Assembly: GCA_037833965.1 (NCBI GenBank)
Contig: AP031354.1
Location: 14,362,001 to 14,426,000 of the forward strand
Direction of reading: 5' to 3'
Source: Marchantia polymorpha subsp. ruderalis
Taxonomy: Eukaryota; Streptophyta; Marchantiopsida; Marchantiales; Marchantiaceae
DNA: 64,000 bases
The position numbers and the translations under genes are program-made. Positions 23,854-35,000 of this stretch are shown piece by piece (position 1 is the stretch's first letter; every line of letters begins with the position of its first letter). The notes under the pieces are model-generated. The model saw only the letters and a list, made by a program, of their open reading frames with translations. It was not told the DNA's origin and ran no database searches.

Positions 23854-24257
23854 TCTATCCACCCAACCCACAACGCGACCCAACCCAACCCAACTCGCCT
23901 CCTCCTCCCTCACTCCACTTCCTCTCAGTTGGGACTCGGGGAATTCGGCTGTGTTGTCGAACAGTGGTAGTCAGTCGGTGAACAGCAGCGCTTATCTCAG
24001 AAGCTCGACTTTCTGCCGAGAATGTGAACATTCTTGTGCATTTGCCACGACTGAAGCGCTCGTAGACCGGGGAGAGCCTTGCTGCGCGCTTTATTCTTAT
24101 AGCCGACGCTCGACGCTTCCACCGGGCCTTTAAATTCCATCGTTCGATAGTTCGTGGTTTCAGCTCCGCCCCTGCCGCTAATCAGTGCGCTGCAATTCTG
24201 CCATTTTCGTTTACCCCTTCTTAATTTCGAGCCCTCGGGATTTAATCCATCTGTCCG

Positions 24258-24266
24258 ACACGTGGC
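24258..24266. promoter_or_regulatory. ABRE/G-box element (ACACGTGGC) upstream of SnRK2
   Basis: The palindromic CACGTG core with flanking GC matches the ABA-responsive element bound by bZIP factors of the AREB/ABF type. It lies about 1.1 kb upstream of the kinase ATG, close to the inferred promoter. Motif match only. Confidence 0.4.
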
Positions 24267-24349
24267 CTTTTCGAAGTTATTACAGTCCGTCCGTTGCAGC
24301 TGGATGAAACGTCAATGACGTGGTTCTTGTGGCGAAGGTTGCCCAGCTC

Positions 24350-25180
24350 GCTTTATAAGAACATGCTGTTTTCTGTTCATGTAATATTTCAAGAAATAAC
24401 AAATACAAAGTTATGTACTTGTTAGTTAATTTGAATTTTGTTTGTAAAACAGATAATATTTCCACGTTCTTTATATTTACAGAGTATTGGTTCTGAACAT
24501 TTAAAAATGATGGTTATTCCTGTCAACTCAAATATCCAAGACATTGATAACAGAGTGCACATAGTTGTAAAAGTGATTCACCCTTCAGAATACTAAATTC
24601 CCGAGAGAAAAACACACTAAAAAGTTTACTACCGAAATCATATAACAAATGTGAACAGCGCAAGAACATCCGGGTATATTTACCCAACACCGAGCGAGGA
24701 CCAACCTAACTATAAATAGTTATATCCAACACCAACTGAGGACCAACTTAATTATAAATAGCGGAACCTAATATTATTGAGGTTAACTTCGATTAAGTTA
24801 TACTCAATAATTTGTATAATTTAAAATTTTAATATTTCATCAATAGATTCAAGAATTATATAATTTTTTGAAAATTACGTCATTTTGAAATATACACAAT
24901 GATAGATAGACATGTAGATATACAAACAGACAGAGTACATACAAGAGTAAAGTGGTTCAACTTTTAGAGGAAGACGTTCACGTAGGAAAAACACGTGACG
25001 GTGAAAAAACAAATGTTCCCAACGTAGAAGCTTCAGGATATATATATGCTATTATATATATACACCGGCTATATATAATTATTACAAATGTGATTAACTA
25101 CCAACATAGCTATAAATAGGAAAACTTAAGTTACTCTTTAATCGGAGTTAACCTCAACCATCTACTCTTTAAATCGTGTT
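24350..25180. repeat. AT-rich repeat debris with recurring tataaatag blocks
   Basis: Blocks related to gaccaacttaattataaata recur near 24700-24722 and 24740-24763, and a variant near 25093-25118, with intervening TA-rich DNA and a (ta)n stretch near 25038-25075. The recurring block resembles a promoter piece of a repeat element. No gene is visible. Confidence 0.5.
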
Positions 25181-25470
25181 GATTAAACAATAAACTCTAT
25201 AACATATATTATTGCTCCACGGGAACTTCTAGATGGAAATCTAACACAAGGTACCTTTTGAAACGAGAGTTAACTAAAACTAAACCGTAGACATAACATG
25301 ACAGAGTAATATCATAAATAGGTAACTAAAAACTTCCTAGCATAGAGGTAACATAAACCTGTAATTATATACTTATTTTGCAAAAGTTCTAGAAAGAAAT
25401 CTAACACAAGATTATTCTTTAAACGAGAATTAACTAGCACTAAGCCATAGTCATTATAGGATAAAACTTG
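25180..25470. mobile_element. Fossil LTR fragments, Copia-like, related to the 39.7-kb element
   Basis: The word aagaaatctaacacaag occurs near 25395 and a variant near 25233, each followed by a block with gag(a/t)taactaaaactaa or gaattaactagcactaa. The same order is found near 39725-39830 inside the Copia fossil. This suggests two partial, diverged LTR copies lying side by side. They are old and broken. Confidence 0.45.
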
Positions 25471-27300
25471 GTGTATTATCAAATTTCAAAGTGATAAATC
25501 ATAGATTTTATCTTATTGATTATTTTCTTGCATTACTTTCTTTACATTCACATAGCAATTCTAAACAATCATTTTTTCACACACATGTATAAGAATTGAT
25601 ATCTAAACATGCGTGAAAGAAATCCAAATCTCACTTGTTAAGTTTTTGCATTTTTAAAATTGGTGAACGCTCCAAACATGCATACACAATTATACTTATA
25701 CTTTGTTTTGTTTTGCTTTTCTTATTTTCTTTTAGTTATTTGTACTATTTTTGGAGATTGGCTATTGAGATATTTGAATTCTATCATGCATTTTCATACA
25801 TGCAAAATCACAAATTTTTTTCTCCTTCTCTCTATATGCAAATCAACGATCTCTACAAACCATTACATACTTTTGAAAAATTAAATTTTATCATCACATA
25901 TTTTCTATTACAAATGAATTAGTACACATTTAAAAAAAAGCAAAAGAGCCATATAAATATAATATCATTGAAAAACTAGGGATTGAAATAATAGTTCATT
26001 CAAAAAATAAACACAACTCTTAATATGAGAGATACATAGAATGTTTTCACACAAATAAAAGAAAGTAAAATTTCATTCACATCATCTATTCCAAACACAT
26101 ATATTGTTGACATTTCATTCTCAATTATGGTATTTATTTTCAATCCACAAAACATAATGATTACTTACATGAAAACTATTGATAATCCATTATAATATAA
26201 TTATATTTACATCTTGAGTAATATTTATTTTAATTCTACCTAAGTAAAGATAATAAGATGTTGAAAATGATATACGAAGTTTCCTAATAATCAAAATAAA
26301 AAATATATCTTACTCATATCTCCTGAAATAAAACTGAATACTGTAAAAATCAATAAATTATTGGCCAGAATATGTTTACTCATGGCACATAGTTTCATTA
26401 ACTTTCGAATTAAAAATCTTGATAGTCTTTAGATTTTTCATAAAATTAATGTTCAATTGGAGAAAAGATGTAAAGAAATGTGTAACCTATACAACCTCAT
26501 CAAGTCATAAATTGATATACCGAAAGAAGTAAGATGAAGGTCATATAGACATCGATGAAATACGAACAAGCTCGATAATACAATAGATAACATATATAGA
26601 AGATACTATATAAATAAGAGAAGTAACTGAGATAGTCGTTGTTATTAAATGGGCGAGTATATCAACTCCATTTTCGGAAAGGTTTACAAATGAGCTTCCT
26701 TGAGATAGAATGGAAGTTGAAAAAGTAAAGCTCATATTTACGTGGAGATACCGGTAAATCTTCCACCTTTGAGAGGATGTCTATTCTAGAGAAGTGCATA
26801 TGAATAGGGAGATAAGGAGGAGCTCGTCAACTCCCGGTCTCCACAAAAATCAAACCTGACTAAACATTGCACATGAAGGCAATACGATGCCACTATTCCA
26901 TCATGTACATGTTGTGCAGCTACATGTTTGACAAATTTCTTTGGAAATAAATTTTTTTTTCAATGAAAAATCTCCAAAATTTATAAAGTATGCAAAGAAA
27001 ACATCAAGCACAATGATTTAGTAGACTATTATTGTACTAATTAGTGTACTTAGTTAGTAGACAACCTACATACTATATTAAAAGTAAAGCATATGGTTTG
27101 CTAACAAGAAAAGAGTAGTATTTCATGTTTCCTAGTATGATATGTTCTCTTGCATGACGAGGAGATAGAGTGTCATCCATGATGGAATCATCGATGTGAT
27201 GTGACCAGAGGTTGCTATGGTCTAGATGTATTTTGTTTTAAGATTATTCTTCAAGTCATCTTGAAGTGATAACTTCATTTGCAATAGTACTCACTTATAT
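25471..27300. other. AT-rich stretch, no gene recognised
   Basis: Very AT-rich, with short frames made of Phe, Ile, Tyr and Lys codons that look like compositional artefacts. No splice-competent exon or element border was identified. Confidence 0.5.
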
Positions 27301-28640
27301 TTGGAATATATCCTTTACCGATTACAACTGCCGAACCAATTCACTCGCGGACGAAGGACATGAAGGGGAGAAGTGCGTGGAAGTTTTCTTCGGAATAATT
27401 TCTCCAAAAGATGCATGTCAAGGGACTTGCTTGGTGTGATTGAAGTGTTATCCCAGTACACCTGAACATGGTGGTGACATCTTTGGCTTCTGCTAATCAG
27501 AACCGCCTTATCTAGAAAAATCATCAAATATCTGTTGCAGTTTGCACAATTTAATTCTGCGACTGCAAAATAGCAACACCTCGTTACGCCTCTTGACCTT
27601 GTCGTTTCATTCGATAAAAAATGAAAGGGGTTGGATGTAGGTTGAATGTGAAGGTCGAGATAAAAGTAGTATATGAAAACTCCTGTTTCGGTACCGTGCT
27701 CGGTACTCCACTGTACAAAGTTCCGTTGACGTGCAATTTTCAGGACGAAATCGTGAGTCCTCCGGACTGACAACTGTGGAGCACTTTCCGGCAGCATGGT
27801 ACTTATCCATTATTACAAGTACTTTGTCCAGTGACTGAACAAACACACTTCTCGGTAAATCACGAAATGATTCATCCCGAAGAAATCAGGTCCAGATTAA
27901 TTTGACATTGCAGATCCTACTCAGCTCTCAAACGAGCCACATGTTTGACGCAGTGAGCAGTTGCGAGAAAGCCAGCAATCATCGAGTCTGAATTCTTCCT
28001 TGGTTCGCAACCTTACTACTATTATACACGAATGTGGTGGTTATAGGGCCAGCTTTTGCAGCGTCCCGTGGGCATTTACATGAGCGAAGTTGCAGGCGGT
28101 CCATGTTACTGGCGGGAGGAAAGATGCAGTCCATGGAGAGGTCACTTGTCTCATCCCCGGTTCCCCGCTGCTCTGCCTCTCACAAGAATGACACTTCCAG
28201 CTCCAGATGCTGATGTGCTCGATGCAGTCCCGGGCCGGGTTACGTGTCCGATATCTAGAAACAGAAGCATTCGCTATCTTTCTTCCTGCTCTCGTCGATC
28301 CTTGCGGTGCTTTCATTATTCTGCAGATATTTGCAACGGCAACTCACCTTATATCGAATTACGTACTCCTTCCGTGCTCGATCTCTACAGAATTCGGGAT
28401 CGTGGTCCCGATCGGGGCCAGCGATCTTGTCCCGTTTTTCCACAACTGAGGGACCCTTGTCCCCTGCCTGGTGCTTCCCTGACCTAGCCATCGATGCTCC
28501 AGAGCCGTCGCCTCAGTCATAACCACGTCATCATGGTTATGCGATACTGTGTACTCACATGAATTGGGCCCATGTGGACTCCGATATGGGATTGACCTTG
28601 CAGTGCTCATGGAACTGTCCATCAGACTAATTCTAGTGAA
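27301..28640. other. GC-richer island, no gene recognised
   Basis: Composition rises sharply relative to both flanks and drops again near 28640. The longest frames, 27315-27797 on the minus strand and 28056-28487 on the plus strand, have no motif I recognise. The island may be the remains of a gene or of an insertion of other DNA. Confidence 0.4.
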
Positions 28641-31499
28641 TTAAATCTAGGTGTATGATTTCTATCGAAAAAGCTTAAAATCTGTCAAAAACTTTCACAA
28701 TCTATATTTGTATCATGTCTTGCTTGTAGATTTCTACCAATTTTGTTTTTTATCCAGACTCATGATATCATACCTATCTACAACTAATAGAAAATAATGC
28801 TTCATTTAATTCGTTTGATTTGGTAAAACCCAATCAGCAATCATTAATGTATCTATTTAAAAAAAGTCTAAGTACCAATTTTAGAAATTTTAGAGATACT
28901 GGTTGAAGTTATTTATATTCCAATTTGAAAGTCACTTTCACATCCAATCTCTCATCATTTCTTTCATGTAGTTTGATTAAAATTCAACATAAAATCATGC
29001 ATGTCGCGGTGAGTAAAATTTATATGTTTGCAAATTAAAATACAAGATAATCTAAACTAACTTGTAAAGATTTTTTGTCATTTTACGCAAAAAAATAAAT
29101 CAAAGAGAAATTTGTGAAATGAAGATCTTAATTAAAATTGAGAAGTTAAAAATATTCAATTCATTACTTACTGATATTTTCATTGTAGAAAAAATTTTAA
29201 AAAAACTTGAAAAATATCTAGAATGAATACATTATTTTCCTAATAGATTTTTCCAATGCGCAAGATAGTAAAATTTTAAACTTCAAACCAATTCAAGTGA
29301 ATTGATAAACATGAACGTGAACATGACACATATATTTTACAATCACACTAATTATTTAACTACACATAATTTTTCCACTACTGGAGGGAGCATTCAAGAA
29401 TGCTTTGCAAGGAAGCGAGAAGAACGAAATTGAGCTGAGTGTAGAAAGTGGTAAGTTAGTCAGTGCTGTCAATTTGAAATCCTCAAATGTGTCTGGTTTT
29501 AATTTACTCAAGATTATACTGTCTTCATTAACATGCCAGTGAACACGGCCCTAGAGCACGTTCCGAATTTATGCTTCGTTATCTAGTTTGGAGTTCTGTG
29601 TTTTAATCTAATGTCTTTTTTCGTACTAATGAATTGATGGATGTATTCTTGTTGTTCAGGGGTGTTGAGAGTCATATGCATTTTTTTAAAAAGACGAGAG
29701 AACAAGCGTGTAAGCTTAATTCAATCCAACTTAAAATGTCTAATTTTTTTTTATCCGTTTGTATATCATGCACTTAGGGGAGCAAAAAGTTGACTGTTTT
29801 TGCTGACCTCCACTTTTTTACAGATGCCAGGTATTTTGGATTATATTGACTGGGGATACAATCAATCTTTACTTATCAATTGAAAATTATAGATAATTCA
29901 TTATAATCGTCTTTAGTTACTTAGAATAAGTATACAAACTATTCAAAATAGAAATACTAGTGTGGTATGGAAAAATGTGTTTACTAGAATGGGATGTAGG
30001 AAGTGTGTACGGAATACGGAAAAATGTGTTTACTGGAAATTATATATATATTTTAATCATAAATCAACTCTGTATTCATAATTCCCCTTGAGAATAAAAA
30101 ATCCATCACCTTCATTCAACTAATTTACTTACTAAAATCGTGAAGTAATTATCTATGGTGTGTTAGCATTAATAAAAAGTTGTCTATACCAATGGTGAAG
30201 TGACTCAAACCAAGCTCTTACCGTGTATGGGTATTTAATGTTTTTCATGTAGAAGAAGCTCTTGAGACAGTGCAAAGAACTACTGTCATATACCAAAGTT
30301 TACTTCGTATGGGATTCAGTCCAGCTCACAGCAAAAGATTTGTTCTTCTTTCATCAGACTATTGATAGAATATAATAGAGTCAGAAGAGTGCAACACGTA
30401 GACGGAAAATGGAGAGAGAGAGAGAGTAAATCCTAGCATCCACATGTACTCCCAAAGCAGAGTTCCGTCATACCATGAAATGAGGGATGTAGCTCCGTGC
30501 AAGAAAATGTGCCGTAGAGGTCTCAACCGATTGTCAAGTGTAGACTTCCCTCTGACATCTTCTACATGGGCTATTTTTTTCCCGATGGGACTTTCGCTTG
30601 ATCATACACCTCAACCCTGCAGTCTCTTCTTTCAGTAATAACTGAATTGAAATGACAACTGAAGTGGAGGCGGCGGGATGTGACAACTCGAGACTTGGGT
30701 ACTGCCTGGTCTACTTTAATATCATGTAAGTCTAGCAAAATAGTATTTTTTAAAAATAGTAAATTATTTATCGAAAATAATTTTGGGTTGACTAGAGAAC
30801 CTTAAAACCCTGATTTCAACTATGGTTTTAATCAATTGTATTAGACTATTGAAAGGGTTGCATTGGGAATTTACACGAGTTTTATGTTGGGAGCGATGTT
30901 CAGAATTGTTTACATACAGAGGAGCAGGCCAAGAAGCTACGTTCCGCTTCCTTGGAGATTGACATTTATCCCCATTATTAGCTCCCGTGTTCAAGCTAGT
31001 ACATGAACCTACATCAGACACTGCCCTTTCACTATGGTTAGCTCCATAACAACTTAGTGTCTCAGGTTCAGACGAAAAACCAATAAGTAATTACGGGTTT
31101 TTTGAAAAAACTTTGTTTAACCTGAGTGCAGAAAACCTGATGGTGCCAGCCCGGGTATGATTCCACATGTTTTGAATGAGAAGAGCTTATTGGAGAAAGG
31201 ACGGAGTCACTCATCACTCAGGAAACGAGAAAAGCCTGAAGCACATTATGCTCGGTAGTTTGCAGCAGGATGCACCTCTAGTCCACAACAGACAAAAACA
31301 AACCTTTAGAAAGGTAAAATACGAAAAGTTTAACTGAAAAGAAGGCAAAATATGCATGAAGGATAATGCGGGCTCGCGAAACCTGCGGAAAACGGCAGTC
31401 GCCCCAAAAAAAGATGCCAAACGCCCCACACGTTGTGAATGCGGAAGCCATCTCACCCTGCAGCTTTTCCAGGTCAAGGTCAACAGAATCCTGCTGTAA
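28641..31499. other. AT-rich intergenic stretch
   Basis: No gene recognised. A 49-bp offset direct repeat of ggaaaaatgtgtttact occurs at about 29969 and 30018, and a (ga)n run near 30412-30426. An exon-like piece near 29395-29455 (GAFKNALQGSEKNEIELSVE) ends at a gtaagt donor but has no partner exon that I could find. Confidence 0.4.
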
Positions 31500-31867
31500 T
31501 CAACTCGATCCGAGGAAACACAGTCGAATTTCATTTCCATCCTCAATAGACAGTGCATCTAAACTCAGTCCTTCTGATTTTGGTGTCTTTGATGCCTGAT
31601 TTTGATAGTCAGGCAGACGCAATTCGACTGTGACTGGAGATATGGATGCGAGTGAGATCCCGATTTAAAGTGGAAATTATTACCGTCTGTTGATGAACCG
31701 ATGAATGGATTAAACCGTCTGTTGCTGATTGTCGGATTTTTTCTCCAGAGCGAAGGCAGTGAAAGAATGTTCTCCGTCTTGCAACCAAGCTTACCTTTTG
31801 CTTTTGCTGGGTGAGGAGGGGATCTTTTGGGATTTGCTGTCCTTGCAATGACCGAGGAAAAAGACAT
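31500..31867 (-). CDS. Small two-exon gene, 66 residues, unidentified
   Basis: Exons on the minus strand are 31867-31795 and 31627-31500. The donor gtaagc and acceptor cacag agree in phase (1). The predicted protein starts MSFSSVIARTANPKRSP, continues with a basic Pro/Ala/Lys segment, and ends with an acidic-polar part including SLDALSIEDGNEIRLCF. I recognise no family. Its ATG lies 214 bp from the ATG of the dioxygenase gene on the other strand, so the two would share a bidirectional promoter. Alternatively it is the first part of a longer gene whose later exons I missed, since coding-like sequence (QDSVDLDLEKLQGEMA) follows the stop near 31480-31435. Confidence 0.4.
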
Positions 31868-32081
31868 TGAGGAAAAGAAGTTTGGATCAGATTGCTTTAT
31901 CTTTCCAGTGATCTCATCGTCCACAACTCTGGTCTCTTAAGTTTCACGAACTCTGTTAGATTCAAAGTCTTAAGGCAGCTTGCTGGCTGCGAATCGATAA
32001 GATTAATGTGTTAGTATGTCAAAATTCCGGTCTGTTTTGTTCGCTGTTGCGAAATTGGAACACTTCAACAACAACTCGAAG

Positions 32082-35000
32082 ATGACGATTTCTCGAGCTT
32101 CTTTTTCTTCTATTCCAATCATCGGTAATGTTACTCCTGAAAATTCTTTCGGTTTTTTTGGTTTTTATTTTGGTAGTTGTTAATTCTCTTGAATGGACTT
32201 GCTCATGATTTTCTTAACTGAGCCTATTCGCGGTTGTAGGGCTTGTAGGAGTATGTAGTGGGCTTGTCAATTGGTTTGTTGTAAGATAGGTAGAAGATGG
32301 AACCATCAAGTTGATCCGAAATTACTAACATTGTCATTCTGTTACTGAAGTTTTATAACAAAATAATTGTCACTCTGCTCACCCTTGCTAGATAAGCACG
32401 AGGTGATTTAGCCATACTACTGTCTTTGGACACTAATCAAGCCTATAATCAAGCTGGATAAGGTGGCTTGCAATTTGGGTACAGTCTGTGCATAAATTGT
32501 CATGTGGAGGATCTACTCTACAACGTATTATTACATTATATTCATAATCAATTTCAAGCACTCTAGAACAAATCGTTCTTCTTTGACAAGGGTGGCAAGG
32601 AGCAACAGGCTTTTCTTGCTATTGAATATAATTTAGCACTCGAAAATATCTGCTAAGGACATTCCCACCTACTCATGAGATAGCAGTCACTCGACTAACG
32701 AGAGTTAGATTCATCCAGTCCAACATAGTTCTGACAGTCTAGACATCATGAGAGAAATAGATTAGTCCAACTACACTCAATACGAGACGATAACAATTGT
32801 TGTACTTGTTGCCGTATACATTAACTGTAAGTAATCTAGACATTTGGAGTGAGGAATTTGACAGGTAAGTTCCATTTAACATTATTATGTCTCCATACTT
32901 TAACTGATGTAGATCATGGGACATGACAGCGGTGGTAAATTGTTGTGTTCTATGAGCTAAAGTCTTGGAATGTCATTTACTTCATGCGAGACTTTTAGAA
33001 TTTTCTAGTTTGTTAAAAAACATGGTTGCCAAGGATTACAGATTTCTCACCTTGGACTTTGTAGCATACAATAAGTCAGAATGAGTTATCATGATGGGTT
33101 ATCATTGGGGACAACCAATTAATAGAAGAATCAAAATCATGAGACCATCGCGGTATGAAAATATGGTGATGGGGTAGGGAAAATGAATTCTTCCTAATCG
33201 TTGGTACACTTCCGTAAGTTGATATACTTTTTAAACAGAAGCCGTTGATAATTTTTTTTGTTTAAAGTTCGAATGCATGTCTTGATTGCTATTAACTTGT
33301 ACAGAATACTAGAATCAGAATCTTAATGTTCAGTGGAAATATAACAAGTCAAGAATCGATGTTTCTGAAATGCATGATGATGTTCAGATATAAGTCCACT
33401 AATCAAGATGAGAAGTCATCCCAAACATTACGATCAAGATGACATGAAAGAGAAGAAAGTAGTCAAGGAGATAGACGAGGCCTGCAGAAAGGTTGGGTTT
33501 TTCTACGTGGTGAGTTTGCTTGTTACTTTCCTCTTTATTCACTTGGTTTCGTTGTATACTCTTTTTGATCAGTTGGACTTTGTGCATGATGTGAAGATTA
33601 CATAGGACCACAATATTATAGTCAAGTAGAGAGATGTGAGATTTTATCCTTGTATCATCTTGTTTCTGCCACATATTTATGTTAAACTTATAGTCAAATG
33701 ACATTGTATTCTATGAATCTTAATTTTCAACGAGTGTAGCAAGGACATGGAGTTCCTTTTGAGATGATAGACCTCGTTCGGAAACTCGGCCACGACTTTT
33801 TCAACCTTTCTACCGAGGAAAAACATACTATCAAAATGACTCAAGCTTCAGGCTGGAGGTATGTATGATGAGATATAAGAATGATGAACAATCGTTTGAC
33901 AAAGATATATAATAAAGAGATCTGTTAACTATCTTGCGATCCAACATTTTACAGGTAACCTTGAAGTATAACTCAAGTATAACTCCTCTAACATGAGTAC
34001 TCTGTTTGTTCGTGGAAATTGTTTTCTTAGTTAGAATAACTTGTTCTTCTAACTAAGAGAACGATGTGTTGATAACTTCAAAACATTTTCTTTCTCAAAT
34101 ACATCAATGGTTACTGTCACTCTTCCATGACTGTGTTGTGTGTGGACGGTTTGTTCATCTTGCTAAGGAAACGATGTGTTGAATGACTTCATCGTATCTT
34201 AAGTTCTACAAATATTACATCAATGGGTGTGTTTGAACTGTTGTGACGCTTACACGTGGAAAAGAGCATGTGTAACTAATTTTGATGGGTTTTTTGGTAG
34301 CAGGGGATATCAAACATTGGGAGAAAATGTCACGAAAGGTATCTCTGACATGCACGAGGCTATTGATGTAAGTCAATAAAATCCTTGAACTATATGCTAA
34401 ACATATTCATTGATGGAGTAGGAAGAGTATTTGTTTACGTCTTTCTCTACGTCCTTACGTCATATTATTTCTAGGCATGGAACTCGATCTCATAGGTTGA
34501 ATTGAGGAAGGACTTGGGTTTTATATTGATAGGAGTGAAAGTATTTGTAGGTTATGTGACGGTGGGTATATTGGGGATGAAGAGCATGTATTTGTTACTT
34601 GTTCTAGGTACGAAGATATTAGGCTTGCTCATAATATAGATGTGGAGAATTTCTATTCTTTATTACAGTTAGTTCCTTTTTGATTTAGTTTGTTATATTA
34701 GGGACATTATTAGTTACCATCTATTGCTCTTGGCACTAGCAAGGGATTGATCTTTGAGGTCTTTTCCCTTGTTTGTGGTTTTTCAGCCATTTGACCCTTT
34801 GGGTCCCCCGGGTCCCCCGGGCTTGATCTATTACCATTTACCATTTACCTTAGGTTTCAATATCATATGAAATTACTGCACAGTAACACTAGAGAAATCA
34901 GACAGTTTGTTTGAGGCATAGTACAACTAAAAAGTCTTGCCACTTCGTCAGCACAATGAACATCACGCCATACTTCTTCTACTTACTCATATGTAGTGAA

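Larger units (their letters stand above)
23139..24300 (-). promoter_or_regulatory. 5' leader and promoter region of the SnRK2 gene
   Basis: GC-rich DNA upstream of the kinase ATG, pyrimidine- or purine-skewed and rich in triplet repeats, as is common in plant 5' leaders. A TATA-like motif on the minus strand (ctataagaataaagc, about 24088-24102) would give a leader of roughly 900 nt. The region ends at a sharp change to AT-rich DNA near 24350. The assignment as leader rather than plain promoter is inferred. Confidence 0.45.

Noticed and set aside
29385-29460. Exon-like sequence GAFKNALQGSEKNEIELSVE ending at a gtaagt donor
   Set aside because: The reading is attractive, but no partner exon, start or family match was found in the surrounding AT-rich DNA.
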